Positions 1-9,362 of a DNA stretch of 39,196 bases are shown in pieces; the stretch's first letter is position 1, and each line of letters starts with the position of its first letter. The DNA comes from an uncultured Bacteroides sp. (GTDB lineage: Bacteria > Bacteroidota > Bacteroidia > Bacteroidales > Bacteroidaceae). A program made the translations under genes and the position numbers. Below the pieces are notes generated by a model, which was not told the DNA's origin, did no database searches, and saw nothing but the letters and a program-made list of their open reading frames with translations. The DNA is taken from positions 1-39,196 of the forward strand of contig CALUOV010000211.1 of the NCBI GenBank assembly GCA_944322275.1. Direction: 5' to 3'.

Positions 1-512
1 GAGGCATACAGGTTCTTGTCCGTGTTCAGGAGTATGTACAATCCTTCCGTCATCTTCAACTCCAGCAGTTCGTCCGTAGGCTGGATGCCGGAATTGAAGT
101 AAGGGGTCATGGACTCGAACAGGCTTACGATGTCGGGGCGGTTGGACGGCAACCTGTATAGGCTGACTTTGCTCCGTCGTGCATCTTGCGGCAGGCTTTC
201 CTTGTTCAGGCGATTGTAAAAACTACGCAGGAATTTATCCGTGAACATCAGGAAGATGGCTTTGAACTGCTCTCCTTTGTATGCCTGCTTGGTGAGCTGC
301 ACGCTGAAGTCCTTGCGGATGAATGCGCAGTCGCCCTTGTGCAGCCCGGTGACTTTTTCGTGTTCCTTTATCTCCAGCTCGCCGGAATACATATAGACCA
401 GCACATGCGAATGGTTGCGGTGCAGGCAACTGCTACCGTTGTCTGAGTACATGGCAAGGAAGATGTCCGAGTACCGCAACGTATTAATTCCTTTCAAACA
501 GTCTGTTCCCAT
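1..512 (-). CDS. AraC-type transcriptional regulator, N-terminal part (cut by window edge)
   Basis: An open frame on the minus strand starts at an ATG at 512-510 and runs off the left edge, giving about 170 residues (MGTDCLKGINTLRYSDIF...). The visible part contains a cupin-like ligand-binding stretch (HSHVLVYMYSGELEIKE, then LHKGDCAFIRKDF), typical of the N-terminal sensor domain of AraC-family regulators. The expected C-terminal pair of helix-turn-helix motifs lies outside the window, so the family call rests on the sensor half only. A good TAnnTTTG box lies 20 bp upstream of the start. The gene is divergent from dxs; nothing in the sequence links the two functionally. Confidence 0.6.
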   Translation of the reverse strand, partial: MGTDCLKGINTLRYSDIFLAMYSDNGSSCLHRNHSHVLVYMYSGELEIKEHEKVTGLHKGDCAFIRKDFSVQLTKQAYKGEQFKAIFLMFTDKFLRSFYNRLNKESLPQDARRSKVSLYRLPSNRPDIVSLFESMTPYFNSGIQPTDELLELKMTEGLYILLNTDKNLYA

Positions 513-531
513 CTTTATATCGTTTTATGGA

Positions 532-539
532 CAAAAATA
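532..539 (-). promoter_or_regulatory. Bacteroides -7 box for the AraC-type gene
   Basis: The minus strand reads TATTTTTG, an exact match to the Bacteroides TAnnTTTG consensus, about 20 bp upstream of the ATG at 512. The implied transcript has a very short leader. I see no gene in the divergent gap 513-822, only this box and the dxs promoter. Confidence 0.45.
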
Positions 540-766
540 GTATAAAAAAGTGAGATATTGGGCAAATCGTGGAAAATAGGATTGAGAATAAGGATTCGTC
601 CTGTAACACGCGTGAAAACGTATGCATAGAAACAATTTGTGTTTATTGCTGTCATCGTATTCTGAGCAACAAGCCATAATGAATAAAATTATTGCTTGGT
701 AGAATGATAATTGGTGCGCGCGTCAGCAAAAAGGATATGGGCGGCAATTCTTTTTCTACTGAAAAC

Positions 767-798
767 TTTCCGCTATCCGTATTCTTTTGTTACATTTG
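767..798 (+). promoter_or_regulatory. Promoter of dxs-trkA
   Basis: TACATTTG at 791-798 matches the TAnnTTTG -7 consensus exactly. TTTC at 767-770 sits 20 bp upstream, where the TTTG-like -33 element is expected. Transcription would start near 805, leaving a leader of roughly 20-30 nt before the candidate ATGs at 823 and 835. This argues against the upstream in-frame TTG at 787, which lies upstream of the box. Confidence 0.6.
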
Positions 799-822
799 CA
801 TTTTGTAAACATCATATGGAAG

Positions 823-2724
823 ATGGAAACAGAAATGAATTCATATAGCTTGCTGAATTCGATAGCATATCCTGAGGACTTGCGCAAACTGAAAGTGGAG
901 CAACTCCCAGAGGTCTGTAGGGAATTGAGGCAGGATATTATAGACGAGGTGTCCCATAATCCGGGGCATTTCGCCGCTAGCTTGGGGACGGTGGAACTGA
1001 CCGTTGCTCTACATTATATATATAATACGCCCTATGACCGCATTGTGTGGGACGTAGGACATCAAGCTTACGGGCATAAAATATTGACTGGAAGACGGGA
1101 GGCTTTTTCTACCAATCGGCGGCTCGGGGGAATCCGTCCTTTCCCTTCTCCTGAAGAGAGTGAGTATGATACATTTGTGTGTGGTCATGCATCCAATTCT
1201 ATTTCGGCAGCTTTGGGTATGGCGGTAGCCGCGGCTCGCAAGGTAGAAGTGGATCGTCACGTGGTAGCTGTCATTGGAGATGGAAGTATCAGTGGCGGCT
1301 TGGCTTTCGAAGGATTGAATAACGCTTCGTCTACTCCGAATAATCTGCTTATCATTCTGAATGACAATGACCGTGCCATTGACCGCAGTGTGGGAGGGAT
1401 GAAGCAATACTTGTTTAATCTGACCACAAGTAACCGGTATAATCAGTTGCGGTTTAAAATATCGCGGTTGCTTTTCAAGATGGGTATCCTGAACGAGGAG
1501 CGCCGTAAGGCTTTGATACGTTTTGCCAATAGCTTGAAGTCCATTGCGGCTCGTCAGCAAAATATCTTCGAAGGGATGAATATTCGCTACTTTGGGCCTA
1601 TTGACGGGCATGACGTGAAGAATCTGGCGAGGGTGTTACATGACATAAAAGATTTGCAGGGACCTAAGATTCTGCATCTGCATACAGTCAAGGGAAAAGG
1701 TTTTGAGCCGGCGGAAAAAGATCCGGGTGTATGGCATGCTCCAGGCAAGTTCAATCCGGATACTGGAGAGCGTATTTTAGCCGATACAAGTCATTTGCCC
1801 CCTCTGTTTCAGGATGTATTCGGTGAGACATTGGTGGAGCTGGCAAAAGCCAATCCTCGTATTGTGGGAGTCACTCCGGCCATGGCAACAGGCTGCTCCA
1901 TGAATAAGCTGATGGAAGTGATGCCCGACCGCGCTTTTGACGTAGGCATAGCCGAAGGGCATGCGGCTACTTTCTCGGGTGGTATGGCTAAGGAGGGACT
2001 ACAACCTTTTTGCAATATCTACTCTAGTTTCATGCAGCGGGCATATGACAATGTGATACACGATATTGCTTTGTTGCGTTTGCCGGTAGTGCTGTGTTTA
2101 GACCGTGCAGGATTGGTAGGGGAGGATGGTCCTACTCATCATGGCGTGTTCGACTTGGCTTATTTTCGCCCGATTCCCAACTTGACCATTGCATCACCGA
2201 TGAACGAACACGAGTTGCGCAGGCTGATGTTCACAGCTCAGTTACCTAATAAGGGGTCGTTTGTGATTCGTTATCCGCGAGGAAGAGGTGTGCTCTTGGA
2301 TTGGCGTTGCCCACTGGAAGAAGTCGCAGTGGGAAAAGGACGTAAGCTAAAGGACGGAACGGATGTGGCTGTGCTGACATTGGGACCTATCGGTAATGTG
2401 GCCGCACGTGCCATTGAGCGGGCGGAGAAAGAAAAACAACTCTCCATCGCTCACTATGACATACGTTTCTTAAAACCGTTGGATGAGGAACTGTTGCACG
2501 AAATAGGACGCAGATTTCAGCGTATAGTAACCGTGGAGGATGGAGTCATCAAGGGCGGTATGGGAAGTGCCGTCTTGGAATTTATGTCCGACCATGGCTA
2601 TAAACCCGATGTGCGGCGTATCGGGGTGCCCGATAAGTTTGTGGAGCATGGTACGGTTGATGAACTTTACAGGTTGTGTGGTATGGATGAAGATAGTATA
2701 TTTAAACAATTGATAGTACAGTGA
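823..2724 (+). CDS. dxs: 1-deoxy-D-xylulose-5-phosphate synthase
   Basis: Thiamine-diphosphate enzyme that condenses pyruvate with glyceraldehyde 3-phosphate, the first step of the MEP isoprenoid pathway (also feeding thiamine and pyridoxal synthesis); cytosolic. The product is 633 residues, normal for the family. Visible signatures are [16 protein letters not shown] near the N-terminus, the ThDP/Mg motif GDG (residues 152-154) followed by NDN (180-182), the transketolase pyrimidine-domain motif with the cofactor-activating Glu in [24 protein letters not shown], and a C-terminal transketolase domain. The ATG at 823 fits the promoter; ATG 835 is an alternative. The stop overlaps the trkA start by 4 nt, implying translational coupling. 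The motif reads NDNDRAID, with Arg184 where I recall Met in relatives. Confidence 0.95.
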   Translation: METEMNSYSLLNSIAYPEDLRKLKVEQLPEVCRELRQDIIDEVSHNPGHFAASLGTVELTVALHYIYNTPYDRIVWDVGHQAYGHKILTGRREAFSTNRRLGGIRPFPSPEESEYDTFVCGHASNSISAALGMAVAAARKVEVDRHVVAVIGDGSISGGLAFEGLNNASSTPNNLLIILNDNDRAIDRSVGGMKQYLFNLTTSNRYNQLRFKISRLLFKMGILNEERRKALIRFANSLKSIAARQQNIFEGMNIRYFGPIDGHDVKNLARVLHDIKDLQGPKILHLHTVKGKGFEPAEKDPGVWHAPGKFNPDTGERILADTSHLPPLFQDVFGETLVELAKANPRIVGVTPAMATGCSMNKLMEVMPDRAFDVGIAEGHAATFSGGMAKEGLQPFCNIYSSFMQRAYDNVIHDIALLRLPVVLCLDRAGLVGEDGPTHHGVFDLAYFRPIPNLTIASPMNEHELRRLMFTAQLPNKGSFVIRYPRGRGVLLDWRCPLEEVAVGKGRKLKDGTDVAVLTLGPIGNVAARAIERAEKEKQLSIAHYDIRFLKPLDEELLHEIGRRFQRIVTVEDGVIKGGMGSAVLEFMSDHGYKPDVRRIGVPDKFVEHGTVDELYRLCGMDEDSIFKQLIVQ

Positions 2725-4061
2725 AAATCATTATTGCCGGTGCCGGTTCGGTAGGCACCCATTTAGCTAAATTGTTGTCCAGAGAAAAACAGGACATCAT
2801 CCTGATGGATGAAAATGAAGAGCGACTGAATGCTTTTGGCTCTAATTTCGATTTAATGACGGTACCTGCTTCGGCTTCTTCTATTTCGGGGCTGCAAGAG
2901 GTGGGCGTGGAAGATGCGGATTTGTTTATTGCCGTTACGCCTGATGAAAGCCGCAACGTGACCGCATGTTTGTTGGCAGCAAACCTTGGAGCGCAGAAAA
3001 CAGTTGCCCGTATAGATAATTATGAATATCTGCTTCCTAAAAACAAGGAGTTTTTTCAGAAAATAGGAGTGCATTCGCTGATTTATCCGGAGATGTTGGC
3101 GGCCAAAGAGATTGTGGCATCTATCCGTATGAGTTGGGTGCGCCAATGGTGGGAATTCTGTGGAGGTGCCTTGATACTGATAGGCACCAAGATGCGTGAG
3201 AAAGCAGAAATATTGGACATACCACTTTATAAATTGGGCGGACCGGAGTTGCCTTATCACATCGTAGCCATCAAGCGCGGAAACGAGACCTTAATTCCGC
3301 GAGGCGATGATTCTATCAAATTGCATGATATTGTCTATTTTACCACTACCCGCAAATACATACCGTATGTGCGTAAGGTGTCGGGCAAGGAAGATTATCC
3401 GGATGTGCGCAACGTCATGATAATGGGAGGAAGCCGCATAGCGGTACGCACCGCCCAGTATGTCCCTGATTATATGCAGCTGAAGATCATTGACAATGAC
3501 TTGAACCGTTGTAATCGTTTGAGTGAACTGCTGAACGACCGGATTATGATTATCAATGGCGATGGGCGCGACATGGACCTGCTGGTGGAAGAAGGCTTGC
3601 AGAATACCGAAGCTTTTGTAGCTCTAACCGGAAATTCGGAGACAAATATCCTGGCTTGTCTGGCGGCTAAGCGGATGGGGGTTAGAAAAACCGTGGCCGA
3701 AGTGGAGAATATCGATTACATAGGCATGGCTGAAAGTTTGGATATTGGCACTGTAATTAATAAGAAGATGATAGCTGCCAGCCACATTTATCAGATGATG
3801 CTGGATGCTGACGTCAGCAATGTGAAATGTCTCACGGTTGCTAATGCTGATGTGGCGGAGTTTACGGTAAAGGCGGGTTCGAAAATAACGAAGCATCCCG
3901 TAAAAGACTTGGGCTTGCCCAAAGGTGTAACTATCGGAGGACTTATCCGTCAGGGCGAAGGTGTAGTGGTTACGGGTAATACGCTTATTCAACCGGGTGA
4001 TCATGTGGTGGTATTTTGTCTTAGTATGATGATTAAGAAGATAGAGGGATACTTTAGTTAA
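2721..4061 (+). CDS. trkA: Trk system potassium uptake protein TrkA
   Basis: Peripheral, NAD(H)-binding regulatory subunit of the Trk K+ uptake channel on the inner face of the cytoplasmic membrane. The 446-residue protein has the duplicated RCK layout. The first Rossmann domain opens with [17 protein letters not shown] and carries an acidic strand end ([10 protein letters not shown]). The second begins near residue 230 with [18 protein letters not shown] and continues through DGRDMDLL and [20 protein letters not shown]. TrkA_C domains follow each ([15 protein letters not shown] and PGDHVVVF). Translation starts at a GTG that overlaps the dxs stop, so the two genes form one operon. The membrane channel subunit TrkH is not in the window; nuo genes follow instead. 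Confidence 0.93.
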   Translation: MKIIIAGAGSVGTHLAKLLSREKQDIILMDENEERLNAFGSNFDLMTVPASASSISGLQEVGVEDADLFIAVTPDESRNVTACLLAANLGAQKTVARIDNYEYLLPKNKEFFQKIGVHSLIYPEMLAAKEIVASIRMSWVRQWWEFCGGALILIGTKMREKAEILDIPLYKLGGPELPYHIVAIKRGNETLIPRGDDSIKLHDIVYFTTTRKYIPYVRKVSGKEDYPDVRNVMIMGGSRIAVRTAQYVPDYMQLKIIDNDLNRCNRLSELLNDRIMIINGDGRDMDLLVEEGLQNTEAFVALTGNSETNILACLAAKRMGVRKTVAEVENIDYIGMAESLDIGTVINKKMIAASHIYQMMLDADVSNVKCLTVANADVAEFTVKAGSKITKHPVKDLGLPKGVTIGGLIRQGEGVVVTGNTLIQPGDHVVVFCLSMMIKKIEGYFS

Positions 4062-4138
4062 GTTTGACATAGGATAAAAAGTGTAAAAAGTACCATTATT
4101 TGTTATTCGGAGATTACAATCAGATGAAATTCTTATTG

Positions 4139-4146
4139 TACTTTTG
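4139..4146 (+). promoter_or_regulatory. Candidate promoter of the nuo operon
   Basis: TACTTTTG matches TAnnTTTG exactly and lies 62 bp upstream of the nuoA ATG, in the 147-bp gap after trkA. No clear TTTG -33 element is found at the usual spacing, so the box alone supports it. I see no hairpin terminator after trkA. Confidence 0.45.
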
Positions 4147-4208
4147 CCGCTGAAAACAAATAGGGGAAAACGTTCCCTTTAATTATTTTAAAAAATCTTA
4201 TTGGATTT

Positions 4209-4559
4209 ATGAACTTTACCCTCTTAGTGACCGTTGTGTTGACGGCAATTCTTTTTGTTGGCGTAGTAGTTGTGCTGTCCAATCTGATAGCACCTCACTC
4301 GTACAACCCTCAAAAGATGGAGCCTTACGAGTGTGGTATCCCGACACGAGGCCGTTCGTGGATGCAGTTCCGTGTGGGTTATTACCTATTCGCCATCTTG
4401 TTTCTGATGTTTGAAGTAGAAACGGTATTCCTCTTTCCATGGGCTGTTGTAACCCGACAATTAGGAGTCGGTGGATTATTGGGAGTGGGATTCTTTTTGT
4501 TTATCTTAATTCTGGGCTTGGCGTATGCCTGGAGGAAAGGAGCATTGGAATGGAAATAA
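4209..4559 (+). CDS. nuoA: NADH-quinone oxidoreductase subunit A
   Basis: Small membrane subunit of respiratory complex I, next to the quinone chamber. The 116 residues contain three predicted transmembrane helices. The hallmark loop [39 protein letters not shown] includes the conserved Cys of the matrix/cytosol loop and the conserved FEVE acidic residues of helix 2. It is first in the nuo operon. Its 3' end carries a strong purine-rich stretch (GGAGGAAAGGAG) that serves as the ribosome-binding site for nuoB, and the two genes overlap. Confidence 0.95.
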   Translation: MNFTLLVTVVLTAILFVGVVVVLSNLIAPHSYNPQKMEPYECGIPTRGRSWMQFRVGYYLFAILFLMFEVETVFLFPWAVVTRQLGVGGLLGVGFFLFILILGLAYAWRKGALEWK

Positions 4560-5131
4560 AGAGACGGCCGAAAATTAAGTCTATTCCATACGAGGAATTC
4601 CAAGACAACGAAACATTGGAGAAACTGATCGCTCAAATGAACGAAGGAAGAACCAATGTAATAGTGGCAAGTTTGGATGAGCTAATAGATTGGGGACGTA
4701 GTAACTCATTGTGGCCTTTGACGTTTGCTACCAGTTGTTGTGGTATTGAGTTTATGGCTGTATGCGCGGCACGTTATGACATCGCCCGCTTTGGTTTTGA
4801 GGTAACCCGTAACAGTCCCCGACAGGCGGACGTTATCTTGGTCAGTGGTACGATTACCAATAAAATGGCTCCTGTGTTAAAGCGTTTGTACGACCAGATG
4901 GCTGACCCGAAATATGTGGTAGCTGTAGGTGGATGTGCTGTCAGCGGTGGGCCTTTCCGGAAGTCGTATCACGTGGTGCAGGGCGTGGACCAGATTATAC
5001 CGGTAGATGTCTATGTGCCTGGCTGTCCTCCCAGACCAGAGGCTTTCCTTTATGGCATGATGCAGTTGCAGCGTAAAGTAAAGATGGAAAAGTTCTTCGG
5101 CGGTATCAACCGGAGAAAAAAAGAAGAATGA
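4550..5131 (+). CDS. nuoB: NADH-quinone oxidoreductase subunit B
   Basis: Peripheral-arm subunit carrying the terminal [4Fe-4S] cluster N2, which passes electrons to quinone. The start is the ATG at 4550, overlapping the nuoA stop and placed 7 nt after GGAGGAAAGGAG (4531-4542), a rare clear Shine-Dalgarno for this lineage. The longer in-frame start at 4439 would lie deep inside nuoA and add unrelated sequence. The product is 193 residues. Cluster ligands are visible as the adjacent pair C63-C64 (TSCCGIEF), C129 (VGGCAVSGG) and C159 (VPGCPPRPE), all canonical. Confidence 0.95.
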   Translation: MEIKRRPKIKSIPYEEFQDNETLEKLIAQMNEGRTNVIVASLDELIDWGRSNSLWPLTFATSCCGIEFMAVCAARYDIARFGFEVTRNSPRQADVILVSGTITNKMAPVLKRLYDQMADPKYVVAVGGCAVSGGPFRKSYHVVQGVDQIIPVDVYVPGCPPRPEAFLYGMMQLQRKVKMEKFFGGINRRKKEE

Positions 5132-5160
5132 TTAATCAGTGAACATTAAATATTGGTTTC

Positions 5161-6756
5161 GTGGAAGATACAATATTATATATAGAACCGGCCCAGTTGC
5201 ACGAACGGATGTTAGACTTGCGTGACAAGCAGCAGATGGATTTTTTGGAGAGTCTGACCGGTATGGACTGGGGAGTACGGAAAGAAGACGATCCCGCCGA
5301 TGCACTCAGAGGATTGGGTGTGGTGTATCATTTAGAGTCTACCGTTACCGGTAAGCGTCTTGTCGTGAAGACTTCGACTGAAAACAGGGAGCAACCGGAG
5401 TTGCCTACCGTAACGGACATCTGGTGTGGTGCGGAATTGCCGGAACGTGAAGCCTATGATTTCTATGGCATTGAGTTTATAGGACATCCGGATATGCGTC
5501 GCCTTTTCTTGCGCAATGATTGGGTAGGCTATCCGTTCCGTAAGGACGATGACCCCATCAAGGAAAATCCTCTGCGCATGGATAACGAGCCTACCGTAGA
5601 TACGACTCGTGAATACAATTTGAAACAAGACGGAACGCCAACTGAAATAGAGGAAACACTGTTTGGTGATGAAGAATACGTGGTAAATATTGGCCCTCAG
5701 CATCCAGCTACGCATGGCGTGTTGCGCTTCCGGGTATCATTGGAGGGTGAGAATATTAAAAAGATAGACGTGAATTGCGGCTACATCCATCGCGGTATTG
5801 AGAAGATGAACGAAAGTCTGACCTATCCGCAAACATTGGCTTTGACAGACCGTTTGGATTATCTGGGTGCTATGCAGAACCGTCATGCGTTGTGTATGTG
5901 CATTGAGAAGGCGATGGGTGTGGAAGTCAGCGAACGTGTGCAATACATCCGTACCATTATGGATGAGTTGCAACGTATTGACTCTCATATCTTGTTCTTT
6001 GCGTGTCTGTGCCAGGACTTGGGAGCGACCACGGCTTTCCTTTACGGATTTCGTGACCGTGAAAAGGTGCTTGACATTTTTGAGGAAACATGCGGAGGCC
6101 GTTTGATATTGAATTATAATACCATTGGAGGCGTCCAGGCAGATATTCATCCTAACTTTGTACATCGGGTGAAAGAGTTTATCCCCTACATGCGTCATAA
6201 CCTGCAAGAATATTACGATGTATTTATTAATAATGTGATCGCTCAAAACCGTCTGAAGGGAGTAGGCGTGCTGACTCGTGAACAGGCTATCGCTTTTGGC
6301 GCTACAGGGGGTACCGGTAGAGCCAGTGGATGGGCTTGTGATGTGCGTAAGCGTATGCCATACGGTGTTTATGACAAGGTTGATTTCAAGGAAATCGTAC
6401 GTACGGAAGGTGACTGTTTTGCCCGTCTGTTGGTGCGTATGGATGAGATAAAAGAAAGTCTGAACATTATTGAACAATTGATAGACAATATTCCCGAAGG
6501 TGCTTATCAAGAGAAGATGAAACCCATCATCCGTGTGCCGGAAGGTAGCTGGTATAGCGCTGTGGAGGGTAGTCGTGGTGAGTTTGGAGTTTACTTGGAG
6601 AGTAGGGGAGACAAAACTCCTTATCGTTTGCATTACCGGGCTACAGGATTGCCGTTGGTAGGTGTGATAGACACCATTACCCGCGGTGCTAAGATTGCGG
6701 ACTTGATAGCCATCGGCGGTACGTTAGACTATGTGGTACCAGATATCGACCGATGA
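5161..6756 (+). CDS. nuoCD: NADH-quinone oxidoreductase fused subunits C and D
   Basis: The 531-residue protein joins the 30-kDa (NuoC, about residues 1-135) and 49-kDa (NuoD, about 170-531) subunits of the complex I peripheral arm. NuoC shows GMDWGV, the region EREAYDFYGIEFIGHPDMRRLFL and YPFRKD. NuoD begins with NIGPQHPATHGVLRF; H181 corresponds to the quinone-site His. It continues with GYIHRGIEKM and RLDYL and ends in the canonical GGTLDYVVPDIDR. NuoD is homologous to the large subunit of NiFe hydrogenases but lacks its metal-binding cysteines. Translation starts at a GTG 29 nt after nuoB. The linker is about 35 residues. Such fusions occur in Bacteroidetes and enterobacteria. Confidence 0.95.
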   Translation: MEDTILYIEPAQLHERMLDLRDKQQMDFLESLTGMDWGVRKEDDPADALRGLGVVYHLESTVTGKRLVVKTSTENREQPELPTVTDIWCGAELPEREAYDFYGIEFIGHPDMRRLFLRNDWVGYPFRKDDDPIKENPLRMDNEPTVDTTREYNLKQDGTPTEIEETLFGDEEYVVNIGPQHPATHGVLRFRVSLEGENIKKIDVNCGYIHRGIEKMNESLTYPQTLALTDRLDYLGAMQNRHALCMCIEKAMGVEVSERVQYIRTIMDELQRIDSHILFFACLCQDLGATTAFLYGFRDREKVLDIFEETCGGRLILNYNTIGGVQADIHPNFVHRVKEFIPYMRHNLQEYYDVFINNVIAQNRLKGVGVLTREQAIAFGATGGTGRASGWACDVRKRMPYGVYDKVDFKEIVRTEGDCFARLLVRMDEIKESLNIIEQLIDNIPEGAYQEKMKPIIRVPEGSWYSAVEGSRGEFGVYLESRGDKTPYRLHYRATGLPLVGVIDTITRGAKIADLIAIGGTLDYVVPDIDR

Positions 6757-6794
6757 GAAAATAGGAATGTATGTGTAAATAGTAAAATGACAAT

Positions 6795-7871
6795 ATGTTA
6801 GATTTTAGTGTTGTAACAAGCTGGATACACACGATGCTGACATCGGTTATGCCCGAAGGCTTGGCGGTGTTCATTGAATGTGTCGTGATAGGCGTTTGCA
6901 TTGTGCTGATGTATGCTTTGCTGGCCATCGTGCTTATCTATATGGAACGAAAGGTATGCGGTTTCTTCCAGTGTCGCTTAGGCCCGATGCGTGTAGGTCC
7001 TTATGGTACTATACAGGTGATATGCGATGTGCTGAAGATGCTGACCAAGGAAATCTTTACCCCCAAAGGTGTAGATAAGTTGCTTTATAACCTGGCGCCT
7101 TACATGGTGTTGTTGGCTTCGTTCCTGACCTTCGCCTGTTTGCCCATGAACAAAGGGTTGGAAGTGTTGGATTTCAATGTAGGAATTTTCTTTTTGTTGG
7201 CTGCGTCAAGCATTGGCGTGGTAGGTATCTTGTTGGCAGGTTGGAGTTCCAACAACAAATTTTCGTTGATAGGCGCCATGCGAAGCGGCGCACAGATTAT
7301 CAGTTACGAACTGTCTGTAGGACTTAGTATCTTGACCATGGTCGTATTGGCCGGAACCATGCAGATTTCGCAGATTGTGGAAGGTCAAACTGACGGTTGG
7401 CTCATCTTTAAAGGGCATATTCCTGCCGTGATAGCTTTTATCGTTTATCTGATAGCCGGTAATGCGGAATGTAACCGTGGTCCTTTTGATTTGCCGGAGG
7501 CTGAAAGTGAATTGACGGCAGGATACCATACGGAGTACAGCGGTATGCATTTTGGCTTCTTCTACCTGGCGGAATACTTGAACCTTTTCATCGTATCGGC
7601 CATTGCCGCTACGGTGTTCCTGGGCGGATGGATGCCATTGCATATTCCCGGATTAGACGGCTTTAACATGGTGATGGACTATATTCCTGGTTTTGTTTGG
7701 TTCTTTGCCAAGTCTTTCTTCATTGTATTCTTATTGATGTGGATGCGTTGGACATTTCCCCGTCTTCGTATTGACCATATTGTGAAGCTGGAATGGAAAT
7801 ACTTGATGCCTATTTCGTTGGCCAATTTGCTGTTGATGGCTGTATGCGTGGCGTTAGGATGGCACTTCTAA
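6795..7871 (+). CDS. nuoH: NADH-quinone oxidoreductase subunit H
   Basis: Membrane subunit of complex I that forms most of the quinone entry chamber at the interface of the two arms. The 358 residues contain about eight hydrophobic helices. The conserved [19 protein letters not shown] region and the motif [22 protein letters not shown], which bears the conserved acidic loop residues, are both present. It directly follows nuoCD: nuoE, nuoF and nuoG, which in 14-subunit operons lie between D and H, are absent. Confidence 0.95.
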   Translation: MLDFSVVTSWIHTMLTSVMPEGLAVFIECVVIGVCIVLMYALLAIVLIYMERKVCGFFQCRLGPMRVGPYGTIQVICDVLKMLTKEIFTPKGVDKLLYNLAPYMVLLASFLTFACLPMNKGLEVLDFNVGIFFLLAASSIGVVGILLAGWSSNNKFSLIGAMRSGAQIISYELSVGLSILTMVVLAGTMQISQIVEGQTDGWLIFKGHIPAVIAFIVYLIAGNAECNRGPFDLPEAESELTAGYHTEYSGMHFGFFYLAEYLNLFIVSAIAATVFLGGWMPLHIPGLDGFNMVMDYIPGFVWFFAKSFFIVFLLMWMRWTFPRLRIDHIVKLEWKYLMPISLANLLLMAVCVALGWHF

Positions 7872-7899
7872 TGGTAATTTGTAAATCGTAAAATAGTAA

Positions 7900-8394
7900 A
7901 TGGAAAAACAATCTTATATAGGAAGTCTCGGTAAGGCGGTGGCCAGCTTGGCAACAGGTTTGAAGACAACTATGCGCGAATACTTCACACCTAAGATTAC
8001 CGAACAATATCCCGAAAACCGTAAGACGCTGAAGATGTTCGACCGCTTCCGGGGTACATTGGTAATGCCTCACAATGAGCAGAACGAACATAAATGTGTG
8101 GCTTGCGGACTGTGTCAGATGGCTTGTCCCAACGACAGTATTCATGTGGTGAGCGAGACCATCACTACCGAGGATGGGAAAAAGAAAAAGGTATTGGCGC
8201 GCTATGAATATAATTTGGCTTCATGCATGTTCTGTCAACTTTGCGTCAACGCTTGTCCGCATGGTGCCATTACGTTCGACCAGAATTTTGAACATGCAGT
8301 TTTCGACCGTTCTAAGTTACTCCTGACGCTGAATCGTCCGGGCAGCCATGTAGAAGAGAAGAAGAAACCTGTAGCTAATGAACAAAACGCTTAA
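7900..8394 (+). CDS. nuoI: NADH-quinone oxidoreductase subunit I
   Basis: Ferredoxin-like subunit carrying two [4Fe-4S] clusters (N6a and N6b) that feed NuoB. The 164 residues include C66/C69/C72/C76 (CVACGLCQMACP) and C109/C112/C115/C119 (CMFCQLCVNACP), with an insertion of charged residues (TEDGKKKKV) between the two motifs. In a complex without NuoE, F and G, this subunit is the likely docking point for the unknown electron donor. The start is an ATG 28 nt after nuoH. Confidence 0.95.
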   Translation: MEKQSYIGSLGKAVASLATGLKTTMREYFTPKITEQYPENRKTLKMFDRFRGTLVMPHNEQNEHKCVACGLCQMACPNDSIHVVSETITTEDGKKKKVLARYEYNLASCMFCQLCVNACPHGAITFDQNFEHAVFDRSKLLLTLNRPGSHVEEKKKPVANEQNA

Positions 8395-8399
8395 ACGAT

Positions 8400-8912
8400 A
8401 TGGAAATAACTCTTGAGACTGTAGTATTTTTCTTTTTGGCGGCTTTCATTGCCGTGTTTTCCGTGCTGACGGTGACCACGCGGCGTATGGTGCGTGCGGC
8501 CACATGGCTGTTGTTTGTGCTTTTCGGCACGGCAGGTATCTACTTCCTGTTGGGATATACCTTTTTGGGAGCCGTACAGGTTATGGTTTACGCGGGTGGT
8601 ATCGTGGTACTCTATGTGTTCTCCATTCTGTTGGTGAGCGGCGAGGGCGATCGGGTGTCCAAGTTGAAACGCAGTAGGTTGGTAGCCGGATTGGGTACCG
8701 TATTGGCAGGTGCTGTTATTGTGCTGTTTATTACGTTGAAACATAAATTCCTGGCTCCGGTGGATGTGGAACCCGTAGAGGTGAACATCGAGACCATCGG
8801 TCAGCATTTGCTTAGTGGTGACAAGTATGGTTACTTGTTGCCTTTCGAGGCGGTCAGTGTTCTGTTACTGGCTTGCATCGTAGGAGGTTTGCTGATTGCG
8901 CGCAAGCGATAA
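8400..8912 (+). CDS. nuoJ: NADH-quinone oxidoreductase subunit J
   Basis: Membrane subunit of complex I linking the quinone chamber to the antiporter-like subunits. The 170 residues form five hydrophobic segments. The conserved third helix is recognisable as GAVQVMVYAGGIVVLYVFSI, including its YAGG kink. It starts 5 nt after the nuoI stop, so the pair is tightly coupled. Confidence 0.93.
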   Translation: MEITLETVVFFFLAAFIAVFSVLTVTTRRMVRAATWLLFVLFGTAGIYFLLGYTFLGAVQVMVYAGGIVVLYVFSILLVSGEGDRVSKLKRSRLVAGLGTVLAGAVIVLFITLKHKFLAPVDVEPVEVNIETIGQHLLSGDKYGYLLPFEAVSVLLLACIVGGLLIARKR

Positions 8913-8947
8913 AACGATAAATTGAAATCTAAAATCTGAAATAGATA

Positions 8948-9256
8948 ATGATACATTTAGAATATTACCTGATCGTTTCGACCATCATGCTATTTGCCGG
9001 TATCTACGGCTTTTTCATCCGTCGCAATACGTTGGGCATGCTGATTTCGGTCGAACTGATACTGAACGCCACGGACATCAACTTTGCCGTGTTCAACCGC
9101 TTTCTCTTCCCCGAAGGGCTGGAGGGCTACTTCTTCTCGCTTTTTTCTATCGCTATCTCGGCAGCGGAGACGGCCATTGCTATTGCCATCATGATAAACA
9201 TCTACCGCAACATCCGCAGTATACAAGTGGATAAGCTGGAAGACATGAAGTGGTAG
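8948..9256 (+). CDS. nuoK: NADH-quinone oxidoreductase subunit K
   Basis: Small three-helix membrane subunit with two intramembrane Glu residues of the proton path. The 102 residues contain the signatures NTLGMLISVELILNATDINF and ISAAETAIAIAIMINIYR, each with the conserved Glu. The 106-bp gap to nuoL is the longest inside the operon and is A-rich; I see no clear promoter or hairpin in it. Confidence 0.94.
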   Translation: MIHLEYYLIVSTIMLFAGIYGFFIRRNTLGMLISVELILNATDINFAVFNRFLFPEGLEGYFFSLFSIAISAAETAIAIAIMINIYRNIRSIQVDKLEDMKW

Positions 9257-9362
9257 AAGCATTTTTGAATGGCCACGAGAATATATAAGAAACGAGGATG
9301 TGTCATCATTGATTTCGACATATCTTTAAAAAGGAATTGAAAAGAAACAAAAAAAGAAGATA

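Noticed and set aside
787..822. TTG start for dxs at 787
   Set aside because: It lies upstream of the -7 promoter box at 791-798, so it would not be in the transcript.
4062..4208. trkH or a small gene between trkA and nuoA
   Set aside because: The 147-bp gap has no frame with support, only a promoter box.
4439..4549. Longer nuoB start at 4439
   Set aside because: It would overlap most of the nuoA 3' end and adds residues foreign to NuoB; the ATG at 4550 has a strong ribosome-binding site at the right distance.
5737..6633. Minus-strand open frame of 298 codons
   Set aside because: Antisense shadow of nuoCD, whose conserved motifs run through the same bases.
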